A stretch of 64,000 nucleotides of DNA from Aquicoccus sp. G2-2 (GTDB taxonomy: Bacteria > Pseudomonadota > Alphaproteobacteria > Rhodobacterales > Rhodobacteraceae): the NCBI RefSeq assembly GCF_034555965.1, contig NZ_JAYDCK010000003.1, positions 2,170,001 through 2,234,000 of the forward strand, written 5' to 3'. The translations under genes and the position numbers were made by a program. Of the stretch, positions 1-8,372 are shown one piece after another (position 1 is the first letter of the stretch; each line of letters starts with the position of its first letter). The notes under the pieces were generated by a model that had not been told where the DNA came from, ran no database searches, and worked only from the letters and a program-made list of their open reading frames with translations.

Positions 1-821
1 ATTGTCAGCCGCCCCGCCCCGCAGGGCGCGGCAAGAAAGACCGCCCCACACCAGTGCACGCCCGCGCAGAGGCGCTCGGCCTGCCAGTCCGAAGCCCGCG
101 CAGCCTCAAACCCGCCGACGAACAAGCCGCCTTTGCAGCTCTTGACGCGGATATCGCTGTGGTCGTCGCCTATGGCCTGATCCTGCCCAAAGCCGTGCTC
201 GACGCGCCCCGCCACGGGTGCCTGAACATCCACGCTTCGCTGCTGCCGCGCTGGCGCGGCGCCGCGCCGATCCACCGCGCCATCATGGCTGGCGATGCGC
301 AAACCGGCATCTGCATCATGCAAATGGATGAAGGGCTCGATACCGGCCCCGTGCTCATGCGCCAAACCACCCCGATCACCCCGCAAGAGACCACCGGCAC
401 CCTGCATGACCGCCTCTCCACCATGGGGGCCGCGATGATAGCGCAAGCCCTCACCGCGTTGCCGACCCTCTCCGCCACGCCACAGCCCGACACCGGCGTC
501 ACCTATGCGGCCAAGATCGACAAGGCCGAAGCGCGGGTCGACTGGACCCGCCCGGCGGCCGAGATTGACCGGCAGATTCGCGGCCTCTCGCCGTTCCCCG
601 GCGCATGGTGCGACTGGCAGGGCACACGCCTCAAATTGCTTGCCTCGCGCATGGCGCACGGCTCCGGCGCCCCCGGCGAGGTGCTTGACGACGCACTCAC
701 CATCGCCTGCGGCAGCGGCGCGATACAGATCACCCGCTTGCAAAAACCCGGCCGCGCGGCGCAGAATGGCGATGACTTCCTGCGCGGCACCACCATGGCG
801 CGCGGATCAACGCTCGGCTAA
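1..821 (+). CDS. fmt: Methionyl-tRNA formyltransferase, 5' end outside window
   Basis: Formylates Met on initiator tRNA using 10-formyltetrahydrofolate, in the cytoplasm. The frame is already open at base 3, where the residues [15 protein letters not shown] match the N-terminal Rossmann part of Fmt, so the gene starts upstream and the GTG at 54 is not its start. The hallmark [20 protein letters not shown] segment carries the catalytic Asn-His pair, and MDEGLDTGP carries the Asp. The C-terminal tRNA-binding part ([14 protein letters not shown], GLSPFPGAW) is present to the stop. In most bacteria def precedes fmt, which would lie to the left. The family assignment is firm. Confidence 0.97.
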   Translation, partial: CQPPRPAGRGKKDRPTPVHARAEALGLPVRSPRSLKPADEQAAFAALDADIAVVVAYGLILPKAVLDAPRHGCLNIHASLLPRWRGAAPIHRAIMAGDAQTGICIMQMDEGLDTGPVLMRQTTPITPQETTGTLHDRLSTMGAAMIAQALTALPTLSATPQPDTGVTYAAKIDKAEARVDWTRPAAEIDRQIRGLSPFPGAWCDWQGTRLKLLASRMAHGSGAPGEVLDDALTIACGSGAIQITRLQKPGRAAQNGDDFLRGTTMARGSTLG

Positions 822-831
822 GGAGACCCTG

Positions 832-1071
832 ATGTTACTGACCCTCTTTGGCACGGTGGTGATCGCCGGAATCGTCGGCTACCTGTCCGAGCGCAGCGGC
901 TTCACCCGCAATGGCTACCTGCCCTCGATCATCATCTGCGTCGGTGGCGCGTTCCTGTTCTTTTTCGTCCGCATCATGTTCCATTTCGGTTTTTCCAGTC
1001 CGGGGCTGAATGCGGTTCTGTCATCCGTCGGCGCGTTGATCATTGTGCCGACACGCTATCGCAAACGCTGA
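832..1071 (+). CDS. Small membrane protein of unknown function (79 aa)
   Basis: Starts 10 bases after the fmt stop with a good ribosome-binding site (AAGGAGA at about 820-826), so it is probably translated from the fmt transcript. The protein is hydrophobic: an N-terminal segment MLLTLFGTVVIAGIVGYL and a second around SIIICVGGAFLFFFVRIMF predict two or three membrane helices, with a basic tail ending in RYRKR. It has no catalytic motif. It resembles the small GlsB/YeaQ-type membrane proteins in size and layout, and the next gene is a clearer member, so it may be a distant paralogue. Function unknown. Confidence 0.75.
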   Translation: MLLTLFGTVVIAGIVGYLSERSGFTRNGYLPSIIICVGGAFLFFFVRIMFHFGFSSPGLNAVLSSVGALIIVPTRYRKR

Positions 1072-1087
1072 CGCAGGGAGCATCGGC

Positions 1088-1321
1088 ATGGCTGTTTTAT
1101 GGCTCATCATCATCGGTGCAGCGGCGGGGTTTCTCGCCACGCGGATCATGGGCAAGGAAACCAATATCATCGCGACTATGGCCATCGGTATCGGCGGCGC
1201 CCTGATCGGTGGCTTTGTGCTGCGCCTGCTGCTGGCGATGCTGGGCGCTGCCGCAGGCTTCATCGGCGCCATCCTCGGCGCGCTGGTGCTGATCTGGCTC
1301 TGGGACCGCTATTTCGGCTGA
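1088..1321 (+). CDS. GlsB/YeaQ/YmgE-type small membrane protein (77 aa)
   Basis: The start at 1088 (MAVLWLII) is preferred over an upstream ATG at 1043 that overlaps the previous gene; a GGGAG-like ribosome-binding site precedes it. The protein is almost wholly hydrophobic and glycine-rich (IIIGAAAGFLATRIMG, then IGIGGALIGGFVLRLLL, then FIGAILGALVLIWLW), typical of the 'transglycosylase-associated' GlsB/YeaQ family, which has three helices and is linked to stress in other bacteria. The biochemical role is not known. It ends with the fmt-linked group, followed by a hairpin array. Confidence 0.75.
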   Translation: MAVLWLIIIGAAAGFLATRIMGKETNIIATMAIGIGGALIGGFVLRLLLAMLGAAAGFIGAILGALVLIWLWDRYFG

Positions 1322-1323
1322 CG

Positions 1324-1446
1324 CGGAATTCGCCGCGAATTCCGTTCTGTTTTCCGGCGCGGAAAACAGCCCGCTCCCGACCTACCGCCTCCGCTCACCC
1401 CAAAAACCCGCGCCGGGTTTTTAACCGTTTCCCGCGCCGGGAAACG
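1324..1446. repeat. Run of four consecutive 8-9 bp hairpins between convergent genes
   Basis: Four perfect hairpins lie in the 142 bp between the convergent genes ending at 1321 and 1464: 1324-1344 (8 bp stem), 1347-1369 (9 bp), 1402-1422 (8 bp) and 1426-1446 (8 bp). Each has a five-base loop made only of G and C (GCCGC, GGCGC, GCGCC, GCGCC), while the four stem sequences differ. The third is flanked by A5 and T5 and would work as an intrinsic terminator on both strands. The stems and loops are read directly; the role in transcription termination is inferred. Confidence 0.8.
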
Positions 1447-1463
1447 CCCGCGCCCCACACCGC

Positions 1464-1910
1464 TCAAACCTTGAACGGCGCCATCCCGGCCCGCGCCAAC
1501 TCATCCGCCCGCTCATTCTCCGGGTGGCCCGCATGGCCTTTCACCCATTCCCAGCGCACATCATGCCGTGCCTGCGCCGCATCCAGCCGCTGCCACAGGT
1601 CAACATTCTTCAACCCGCCCTTTTTCTTCCAGCCATTGCGCTTCCAGCCGTGAATCCACTTGGTGATCCCGTCCTTCACATAGGCCGAATCCGTCACCAC
1701 GGTGATCGCACTCGCCCGCTCCAACGTCTCCAGCGCATTGATCGCCGCCAGAAGCTCCATGCGGTTGTTTGTCGTTTCCGCCGCACCGCCAGAAAGCTCT
1801 CGCTCCTTGACGATCCGCGCGCCCTCCATCGCGCGCAACAAAACGCCCCAGCCACCGGGGCCGGGGTTGCCGCTGCACGCGCCATCGGTATAGGCAATCA
1901 GCTCAGCCAT
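1464..1910 (-). CDS. rnhA: Ribonuclease HI
   Basis: Cleaves the RNA strand of RNA-DNA hybrids (Okazaki primers, R-loops). The 148-residue length is usual. The four acidic catalytic residues are visible: Asp9 in [17 protein letters not shown], Glu in [14 protein letters not shown], Asp in VVTDSAYV and Asp in NERADELA; the basic handle [14 protein letters not shown] is present. The start lies 8 bp inside the upstream methyltransferase reading frame, suggesting translational coupling in a leftward ispH - methyltransferase - rnhA unit. The hairpin at 1402-1422 would terminate the unit. Confidence 0.97.
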   Translation of the reverse strand: MAELIAYTDGACSGNPGPGGWGVLLRAMEGARIVKERELSGGAAETTNNRMELLAAINALETLERASAITVVTDSAYVKDGITKWIHGWKRNGWKKKGGLKNVDLWQRLDAAQARHDVRWEWVKGHAGHPENERADELARAGMAPFKV

Positions 1911-2492
1911 GGCAGAGCATCATCACATGGCGCGCCATCACCCCGTCAAGCCCCGCGCCCGCACCATGCCAGCGCCGCTTCACGTCAAGCCCTGCCGCAT
2001 TCAGCAACGCGACAAGCTCGTCTTCTTGGTAATAGGCATAAAACCGGCCCAGCGCGTCCGGCCCTTCGCCGGTCCCGAGCTTCATGCCGATGTGGAAAAC
2101 CATCCCCGGTTTGCCCGCCCGCCTGATCCGCGCCAACAACCCCGGCAAATCCGCCCGGCGCGCATGCAGCAGGCTGAAATTGGCCCAGATGCCATCATAG
2201 CGCGCCTCGGCGTTCAAATCATCAAACACCGCCTGCCGCACCTCAACCGCACCTTGCTCCGCCGCCAACGCCACCATCTCGCGCGATGCGTCCCACGCCT
2301 CCACGGCAAAGCCCATCTCCGCCAATGCTCGCGCGTAATACCCCGGCCCGCACCCCAGATCGAGCACCCGCCCCCTTCGGGCAACGCGGCGGCAAACGCC
2401 TCAAGCTGCGGCGTTTCACCAAGCGCCCCGGTCAGCCGCCCGTACTCCTGCGCCTTCGCGTCGTAAATCGCGATCGTCCCGGCGTCACTCAT
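1903..2492 (-). CDS. Class I SAM-dependent methyltransferase, interrupted by one frameshift
   Basis: The N-terminal part ([21 protein letters not shown] at 2492) reads in one frame to about 2375. The rest, starting at the SAM-binding motif [12 protein letters not shown], reads in another to 1903. The break falls at five C's at 2371-2375 (G5 on the coding strand); one extra G restores a continuous protein of about 196 residues with the motif I glycine loop and an acidic residue ending strand 2 (EAWDAS). Small-molecule methyltransferases of this size cannot be assigned a substrate from sequence. It lies between ispH and rnhA on the same strand and overlaps the rnhA start. Confidence 0.8.
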
Positions 2493-2529
2493 CTGCACCC
2501 CCGCAACCGCTCAACTGGCGCGCCCGCTA

Positions 2530-3480
2530 TCACGCTTTTTCTCTCAGCACGCGCGGCACCTTGAATTCGACGTTTTCGCGCGCGGTCTGCACCTCTTCGA
2601 TGGTCACGGCATAGCGCTCCCGCAACGCCGCAATCACCTCATCGACCAGCACTTCGGGCGCCGACGCACCGGCTGACACCCCCAGCGCGCCCACGCCGTC
2701 AAGCGCGCGCCAGTCAATCTCCACCGCGCGCTGCACAAGCTGCGCATAACCGCACCCGGCCCGCTTGGCGACCTCAACGAGCCGCCGCGAGTTCGATGAA
2801 TTCGGCGCGCCGACCACCAAAATCGCCTCCGCCTTTGCGCCAATCGCCTTGACCGCCTCCTGCCGGTTGGTGGTGGCATAACAGATATCTTCCTTGTGCG
2901 GCCCGCGAATACTCGGGAACCGGGCTTGCAAGGCGGCCACGATATCAATCGTATCATCCACGCTCAAAGTCGTCTGCGTCACGAAAGCCAACCGCTCGGG
3001 ATCACGCACGGCAATCCGCGCCACATCCTCCACCGTTTCCACCAGCAACACCTCACCTTGCGGCAATTGCCCCATCGTGCCGATGGTCTCCGGGTGGCCT
3101 GCATGACCGATCATGATGATCTGAAGCCCAGCCGCCGAATGCCGCTCCGCCTCGATATGCACCTTGCTCACCAATGGGCAGGTCGCATCGACGTAAACCA
3201 TCTCGCGCCGCCCGGCCTCTTCGGGCACCGCCTTGGCCACACCATGCGCGGAAAAAATCACCGGCCTGTCATCCGGACAATCCGACAATTCCTCCACGAA
3301 AACCGCGCCTTTTCCGCGCAGATCGTCGACCACATATTTGTTATGGACGATCTCGTGGCGCACATAAACCGGCGCGCCCCATTTCTCGATCGCCATCTCG
3401 ACAATCTTGATCGCCCGGTCCACGCCCGCGCAAAACCCGCGCGGCGCGGCAAGGTAAAGGGTCAAAGGCGGTTTCGGCAC
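2530..3480 (-). CDS. ispH: 4-hydroxy-3-methylbut-2-enyl diphosphate reductase
   Basis: Last enzyme of the MEP isoprenoid pathway: it reduces HMBPP to IPP and DMAPP using a 4Fe-4S cluster. The cluster cysteines are visible at residues 17 (APRGFCAGV), 101 (DATCPLV) and 200 ([12 protein letters not shown]), with substrate-binding His46 and His79 and the NSSNS motif. The 316-residue length is normal. The start codon is GTG at 3480 with an AGGAGA ribosome-binding site eight bases upstream. First gene of a leftward group with a methyltransferase and rnhA. Confidence 0.98.
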   Translation of the reverse strand: MPKPPLTLYLAAPRGFCAGVDRAIKIVEMAIEKWGAPVYVRHEIVHNKYVVDDLRGKGAVFVEELSDCPDDRPVIFSAHGVAKAVPEEAGRREMVYVDATCPLVSKVHIEAERHSAAGLQIIMIGHAGHPETIGTMGQLPQGEVLLVETVEDVARIAVRDPERLAFVTQTTLSVDDTIDIVAALQARFPSIRGPHKEDICYATTNRQEAVKAIGAKAEAILVVGAPNSSNSRRLVEVAKRAGCGYAQLVQRAVEIDWRALDGVGALGVSAGASAPEVLVDEVIAALRERYAVTIEEVQTARENVEFKVPRVLREKA

Positions 3481-3509
3481 GGCGTTTCTCCTGTCAGCAC
3501 AGACCTAAA

Positions 3510-3552
3510 GCGTTTTGGGTTCAAGTTGAAACACAACTTGAATTCGAAACGC
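3510..3552. repeat. Two-part imperfect palindrome upstream of ispH
   Basis: An 8 bp perfect inner stem (TTCAAGTT 3520-3527 with AACTTGAA 3535-3542, loop GAAACAC) is flanked by an outer GCGTTT/AAACGC pair (3510-3515 and 3547-3552). It sits in the 251 bp between ispH and the NYN-domain gene, just upstream of the ispH start. A second short hairpin (AAGTCG AAA CGACTT) lies at about 3605-3619. Nothing else was recognised in this gap. It could be a dispersed repeat or a regulatory stem. Confidence 0.6.
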
Positions 3553-3731
3553 GCGCAACATTCAATCGTCGGGGCGTTTCGCCGTATTGCCGTGATCGGA
3601 CAACAAGTCGAAACGACTTATGGTCAAACATGGGAAGCGTCCAGTCCACTGCGCCAAAAAACCAACAACCGGGCACGGTTTCCCGCCACCCGGTCGTCAT
3701 TCCTTCGCAAAAAGCGAAACCATCGAACCCT

Positions 3732-4310
3732 TCAATGGCCCGCCGAGGCCATCGGTTCACGTTCCTGCTCGTTATCATGTTCACGCGGCGGCCGCCCGAT
3801 CACGTCTTTAAGCTTGTCCAGTTCGATGAAGTTATCCGCCTGACGGCGCAATTCATCGGCAATCATCGGCGGTTGGCTGCGAATGGTCGAAACCACCGAG
3901 ACCCGCACACCCTGACGTTGCAAGCTGGCGACCAGCGGGCGGAAATCTCCGTCGCCCGAAAACAGCACGATATGATCGACCCGCGGCGCCAGTTCCAGCG
4001 CATCAACGGCCAGTTCAATATCCATATTGCCCTTCACCTTCCGGCGACCCTGGCTGTCGGTGTATTCCTTGGCCGGTTTCGTCACCATCGTGAAACCGTT
4101 ATAGTGGAGCCAGTCCACCAGCGGCCTGATCGGCGAATATTCGTCATTCTCAAGCAGCGCGGTGTAATAAAATGCCCGAAGCAATTTTCCCCGACCCATG
4201 AATTCGTGGCGTAGCAATTTGTAATCAATGTCGAACCCAAGAGCCTTCGCTGCGGCATAAAGATTCGAGCCATCAATGAACAGCGCCAGCCGTTCGTCTT
4301 TATAAAACAT
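3732..4310 (-). CDS. NYN-domain (LabA/DUF88-like) protein, putative RNase
   Basis: The start at 4310 (MFYKDERLALFIDGSN) is chosen because GGAGA lies seven bases upstream; an in-frame ATG seven codons earlier lacks this. The protein has the NYN/PIN-like acidic triad: Asp in ALFIDGSNLY, Asp in GNMDIELAVDAL and the GDGDFRPLV motif. Members of the family are metal-dependent nucleases or regulators in bacteria. The C-terminal 30 residues are charged (REHDNEQERE) and probably disordered. It diverges from folK, so the two may share a promoter region. RNA cleavage is inferred from the fold. Confidence 0.88.
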   Translation of the reverse strand: MFYKDERLALFIDGSNLYAAAKALGFDIDYKLLRHEFMGRGKLLRAFYYTALLENDEYSPIRPLVDWLHYNGFTMVTKPAKEYTDSQGRRKVKGNMDIELAVDALELAPRVDHIVLFSGDGDFRPLVASLQRQGVRVSVVSTIRSQPPMIADELRRQADNFIELDKLKDVIGRPPREHDNEQEREPMASAGH

Positions 4311-4447
4311 TGATTCTCCTTCCGATTGCATCCGGCCCGAATTCCGTGAGTGTAATAAGGACGGCCGAATACTGCGGGTTGAAATATGGCGATTTTAATT
4401 GCACTTCAAGTCGAATAGGCACCTGAAACCATACGAAAGGCATCACA

Positions 4448-5011
4448 ATGGATCAAGTATGCCTGATTGCATTAGGCTCTAACCAGCCATCGCCCGCCGG
4501 TGACCCGGCGGCAACCCTGACCTCTGCCCTGGCCTGCCTCAAAGCGACCGAAGGCCTGCACCTTCGCGCGGTCAGCCGGTTTTTCCGCACCCCCGCATTT
4601 CCCGCAGGTGCCGGGCCGGATTACATAAATGCGGCCGCGGCGCTTGTCTCACCCCTGCCTCCAGAGGCGGTGCTCACGCGGCTCCACACCATCGAAGCCG
4701 ACCATGAACGTCGCCGCGAAATCCGCTGGGGCGCGCGCAGCCTTGACCTCGATCTGCTGACCTGCGGCCCCACGATTTTGCCCGATCCGGCCACTTGGCA
4801 GCACTGGTGCGACATTTCGACCACCCGCCAACAGACCGAGGCACCGAGCCAGCTTGTCCTGCCCCATCCCCGGATGCACGAGCGCGCTTTCGTGTTGGTA
4901 CCGCTGGCCGAAATTGCCCCCGACTGGTGCCACCCCGTCCTCGCGCTTAGCGTGTCCTCGATGCTGGCCCGCCTGCCCCGCGCGGAAGTGGCAGCGGCAA
5001 CCCCGATCTGA
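4448..5011 (+). CDS. folK: 2-amino-4-hydroxy-6-hydroxymethyldihydropteridine diphosphokinase
   Basis: Folate biosynthesis: it transfers pyrophosphate from ATP to 6-hydroxymethyl-dihydropterin. Visible HPPK marks are the N-terminal IALGSNQ, the FFRTPAF and DYINAAAAL stretches, the motif RWGARSLDLDLL with the metal-binding Asp pair, and LPHPRMHERAFVLVPLAEIAP. The 187-residue length includes an insertion of about 20 residues between LDLDLL and the LPHPR motif (ATWQHWCDISTTRQQTEAPS), a longer version than that of E. coli. It converges on the waaA-like gene with only 15 bp between stops. Confidence 0.96.
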   Translation: MDQVCLIALGSNQPSPAGDPAATLTSALACLKATEGLHLRAVSRFFRTPAFPAGAGPDYINAAAALVSPLPPEAVLTRLHTIEADHERRREIRWGARSLDLDLLTCGPTILPDPATWQHWCDISTTRQQTEAPSQLVLPHPRMHERAFVLVPLAEIAPDWCHPVLALSVSSMLARLPRAEVAAATPI

Positions 5012-5026
5012 CAATCACTCGCCTGT

Positions 5027-6391
5027 TCAACCCGCCGATTCACCCGCCAGATCAAGCAACCGCCGCGCAATCTCGCGTGAAAAACCGCGGGCTTGCGCAA
5101 AATTCGCAAACGCCGCCGCGCCGCCCGCCCTGTCGCCCTCGAACGCGGTGATGGCGGCGGCGATGCTTGCGGCATCTTCCGCCACGGCGCAAAGCCCGAT
5201 ATCGCGCAAATAACTGTAATCGGTGGCCAACAGCGATGGAATGCTCCCCGCAATGATCCGGCGCTCCTGAATGATCGCCTCGTAAGGGTTGTGCCCCATG
5301 CCGCCAAACAGCGTGTGCCCCATGAACACCCCGAACGACAGATCGAACCAAGTGCCAAGCTCGCCATAGCTGTCGGCGATGAACACCCGCTCGTCACGCC
5401 CCGGCACCTGCCCGGCTGAGCGGCGCGCCGCCTGATACCCCGCCGCCTCGACGGTCCCGGCAATCGCATCCCCCTGCTCTTTCCAGCGCGGCGCAAGGAT
5501 CAGCCGCAGATCGGGAATGGCTGTCCGGGCGCTTTCGAACGCCTCCAGAAGCGGCGCTATCTCGTTATTGTCGACCGACGCGCCGGTCAGCACCGGCGCC
5601 TCTCCCCAAGCCGCCTTCATCTGCCCATGCAAATCGGGTTTGATGCTGAGCGGCTGCGCATCAAGCTTCATATTCGGGCGGAAAACAACCGCGCACTCGT
5701 TCCGCACCCATTCACGCGCCTCTTCATCGCCGCCAGCCGAAAAGATATGCAACAGATCAAAATGCGCCATCATCCAGCGCCCAAAGGCGGGCAGCTTACG
5801 CACCAAACGCCCCAGCCGCCCGTTGAATTGCCCGTTGATCAGCGCCATCGGAATGCCCCGGCGGCGCAACAGATCAAGCGCGTTGGGCCACAGATCGCCT
5901 TCGCAGAACACCGCCACATCGGGCCGCCAATGATCAATAAAGCGCGTCATCGCCGCCCGCGTGTCAAGCGGTGCCAGCAGAAGGCTCACGCCGCCGCCCT
6001 CCGCCGCCTTGCGAAACACCCCCAACCCGTCAAGCGTGCGCGTCGTCACCACGAAACTCAGCGTCGGGTCAAGCGCGCGCAGCGCCTCCAGCAACACCAG
6101 ATTGGCCGTCGAATCCCCCGGCCCGATGCTTTGCAACCAAACAACCCGGCCCTCTGGCCGCTCGGGCAGCACCCACGCCACCCGCTCTGGCGCGCGCTCA
6201 ACACTGTCTTCCCCGGCATTCTTCGCCGCCCGGCGCCGCACCAACGCCACGACAAGCCGCGCCGGAATGATTCGCGAAACCCCAAAGTAAAGCCGCAACA
6301 AAGCCCGCTGGCTCAGCGGCATCGCCCGCGTTCTTTTTGCGACGTCTTCGTTAATTCCCATCCTTGGCCCGTCCGTGTTCGCGGTTCCCAT
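5027..6391 (-). CDS. 3-deoxy-D-manno-octulosonic acid transferase (WaaA/KdtA family), divergent
   Basis: A glycosyltransferase of the WaaA/KdtA family, which adds Kdo from CMP-Kdo to lipid A precursor at the inner membrane. It has the N-terminal KdtA domain (ANLVLLEALRAL, VVTTRTLDG, VAVFCEGDLWPN, RGIPMALINGQF) and the GT-B C-terminal part (FVAD-like FIADSYGELGTWF, FGGMGHNPYEAI). In usual WaaA the catalytic Glu lies in H-A-V-S-V-G-E; here the aligned stretch is QSIGPGD, giving Asp93. An N-terminal extension of about 80 residues precedes it. It diverges from kdsB, which makes CMP-Kdo, supporting a Kdo role. It may be a second, specialised transferase. Confidence 0.8.
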   Translation of the reverse strand: MGTANTDGPRMGINEDVAKRTRAMPLSQRALLRLYFGVSRIIPARLVVALVRRRAAKNAGEDSVERAPERVAWVLPERPEGRVVWLQSIGPGDSTANLVLLEALRALDPTLSFVVTTRTLDGLGVFRKAAEGGGVSLLLAPLDTRAAMTRFIDHWRPDVAVFCEGDLWPNALDLLRRRGIPMALINGQFNGRLGRLVRKLPAFGRWMMAHFDLLHIFSAGGDEEAREWVRNECAVVFRPNMKLDAQPLSIKPDLHGQMKAAWGEAPVLTGASVDNNEIAPLLEAFESARTAIPDLRLILAPRWKEQGDAIAGTVEAAGYQAARRSAGQVPGRDERVFIADSYGELGTWFDLSFGVFMGHTLFGGMGHNPYEAIIQERRIIAGSIPSLLATDYSYLRDIGLCAVAEDAASIAAAITAFEGDRAGGAAAFANFAQARGFSREIARRLLDLAGESAG

Positions 6392-6518
6392 GGTTCCCAG
6401 AGCGCCACCCGGTCGTGCGTACAGTGTGCGGCCCCGCGAAATTTGGCTAGGTTTTTCGACCGAATTGCGGCATCCCTATAGCCGAATCAACCCGGCCTTA
6501 CGAGCGGAAGAAAAGCCT

Positions 6519-7283
6519 ATGGCAGGAAAAACCATCGCCCTGATCCCCGCGCGAATGGAAAGCTCACGCTTGCCCAACAAACCGCTCCGGCTGATCTCTG
6601 GTTTGCCGATGATCGTCCACGTCGCCAAACGTGCCGCCCTCACACCCGGCATCGATCAGGTCGCCGTCTGCACTGATTCCATCGAAATCCTGATGACCTG
6701 CGAACGCTTCGGCATCGCCGTCTGCATGACGAAGGCCAGCCACCGCAACGGCACCGAACGCATCGCCGAAGCCGCCGAAACGATGGGCCTCTCGCCTGAG
6801 GACATCATCATTGACGTGCAGGGCGACGAACCCTTCGTGCGCCCCGAATATATCGAACAGGTCGCCGCCTTCACCCGCGCCAACCCGTTTGGCTGCGTCG
6901 TCCCGCATCAGTTCATGGACGAGCTTGGCAATCTCAACCGCGTGAAGATTGTCGAACACGACAACCGGGTGATCTATTTCTCCCGCGCCGATGTGCCGCT
7001 TTATTTCGGCGCCCTGCAACAACCGCTGAAAAAGCACCTCTCTATCATCGGCTTCCGTCTGCCCGCCCTGCAACGCTTCGCCGCCAATCCCCCCACCCCA
7101 CTGGAAGAGGCCGAACGAATCGAACTGATGCGCCTGATCGAACTTGGCGAACCGATCGGCACCTTCCTGCAAGACGGCACCTCGCTTTCCGTCGATACGC
7201 CTGAAGATTACGAGCTTGCCTGCCGGATGATGGAGCATGACCCGCTTTTCCTTGAGAAAATCGACAAGGAGGCGATGCGATGA
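6519..7283 (+). CDS. kdsB: 3-deoxy-manno-octulosonate cytidylyltransferase (CMP-Kdo synthetase)
   Basis: Activates Kdo with CTP to CMP-Kdo for LPS core synthesis. The start at 6519 (MAGKTIALIP) has a GGAAG ribosome-binding site; longer in-frame starts run into the divergent gene. Motifs: nucleotide-binding IPARMESSRLPNKPL, HRNGTERIAEA, metal-binding DVQGDEPF, and YFSRADVP near the C-terminus. 254 residues, the normal length. Its stop overlaps the next ATG by four bases, so the HAD gene is translationally coupled. It diverges from the waaA-like gene. Confidence 0.95.
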   Translation: MAGKTIALIPARMESSRLPNKPLRLISGLPMIVHVAKRAALTPGIDQVAVCTDSIEILMTCERFGIAVCMTKASHRNGTERIAEAAETMGLSPEDIIIDVQGDEPFVRPEYIEQVAAFTRANPFGCVVPHQFMDELGNLNRVKIVEHDNRVIYFSRADVPLYFGALQQPLKKHLSIIGFRLPALQRFAANPPTPLEEAERIELMRLIELGEPIGTFLQDGTSLSVDTPEDYELACRMMEHDPLFLEKIDKEAMR

Positions 7284-7909
7284 GCGGCTACAAACATATC
7301 TCGTTTGATCTCGATGGCACCCTGATCAACTCCTTCGCGGTAATGGAAATCGCATGGAAAACCGCCACAGGTGAACTGAACATCAATTGCGGCTTTGCCG
7401 AATACCGCCGCTATGTCGGCCTGCCATTCCCGAAAATCCTCGCCATGCTCGGCCTCGCGAATTTCGAGATTGAACTGAGCGAGATCTACTTCGCCAATAC
7501 CCGTAGGCTGTTCAATGAAATCCCGGTGATCGACGGGGCCAATGCCGTGCTGGATCGCTGCCGCGCGCTCGGTCTTGGCACCTCGATCATCACCTCCAAG
7601 CCGCGCCACAATTCCGAAATGCTGCTCGAACGGATGGGCTTTGACGTGGACAAGCTGATCTGCGGCGATGACCTCACCCGTGGCAAGCCCGACCCGATGG
7701 CCGGGCGGCTGCTCTGCGAGACGTTTTCACTTGCCCCGTCCGAGGTGCTTTATGTCGGTGATGCGATCTTCGATTTTCAGTTTGCACTCAATGCCGGGCA
7801 TGGCTTCGTGCTGTTCGATGACCATGGCGCCAACCGTATGCCATCAAACATGATCAACGCTGTCACCTCGGTGTCTGAACTTTCCGCGCTAGAGGGCTTT
7901 TTCGGCTAA
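7280..7909 (+). CDS. HAD-family phosphatase coupled to kdsB
   Basis: Haloacid-dehalogenase hydrolase with all four motifs: nucleophile FDLDGTLINS (Asp10, Asp12), Ser/Thr in SIITSKPR, Lys in RGKPDP, and the acidic VGDAIFDF. A helical cap domain lies between motifs I and II, as in phosphoglycolate-type phosphatases. Overlap with kdsB (ATGA) points to a role in sugar-phosphate or Kdo metabolism, possibly replacing a KdsC-type Kdo-8-phosphate phosphatase. The protein does not resemble the cap-less KdsC tetramer, so this is only a context inference. Confidence 0.85.
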   Translation: MSGYKHISFDLDGTLINSFAVMEIAWKTATGELNINCGFAEYRRYVGLPFPKILAMLGLANFEIELSEIYFANTRRLFNEIPVIDGANAVLDRCRALGLGTSIITSKPRHNSEMLLERMGFDVDKLICGDDLTRGKPDPMAGRLLCETFSLAPSEVLYVGDAIFDFQFALNAGHGFVLFDDHGANRMPSNMINAVTSVSELSALEGFFG

Positions 7910-7987
7910 GCAGCACCCTTGTGTTTCGCCGCAAAGCGGCATAAATAGCCCTTTCCTACTCATTCGATCTCTTTTCAGGAGTGCTCC

Positions 7988-8341
7988 ATGGCCCGCGTGA
8001 CAGTCGAAGATTGCGTCGACAAGGTTCCCAACCGCTTCGATCTGGTGATGCTCGCCTCGCATCGTGCGCGCGAGATTGCCGCTGGCGCGTCCGCCACCGT
8101 TGACCGCGACAACGACAAGAACCCCGTCGTTGCCCTGCGCGAGATTGCCGACGAAACGCAATCCGCCGATGACCTGCGCGAACGCCTGATCGAATCGAAC
8201 CAAACCCAGATCGAGGTTGACGAGCCGGAAGAAGACGCCATGGCGCTTCTCATGGGGGCCGAAGCCGACAAACCCGACGAAGACGATGTCTCCGAAGAGC
8301 AATTGCTGCGGGCGTTGATGGAAGCACAAGGCCAAGGCTGA
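7988..8341 (+). CDS. rpoZ: DNA-directed RNA polymerase omega subunit
   Basis: Small subunit that helps assemble RNA polymerase by binding beta-prime. The N-terminal half ([41 protein letters not shown]) is the classic omega signature. The C-terminal 45 residues are an acidic tail ([20 protein letters not shown]), usual in alphaproteobacteria. It has an AGGAG ribosome-binding site. It lies directly upstream of the (p)ppGpp enzyme gene, the same rpoZ-spoT linkage known from E. coli; omega also forms part of a ppGpp site on polymerase in that organism. Confidence 0.97.
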   Translation: MARVTVEDCVDKVPNRFDLVMLASHRAREIAAGASATVDRDNDKNPVVALREIADETQSADDLRERLIESNQTQIEVDEPEEDAMALLMGAEADKPDEDDVSEEQLLRALMEAQGQG

Positions 8342-8372
8342 GCCGGGGCCGCAAGACAAAGGTTATGCGCGG

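Noticed and set aside
1324..1446. Possible CRISPR array
   Set aside because: The repeated units are hairpins of differing sequence without constant direct repeats or spacers of equal length.
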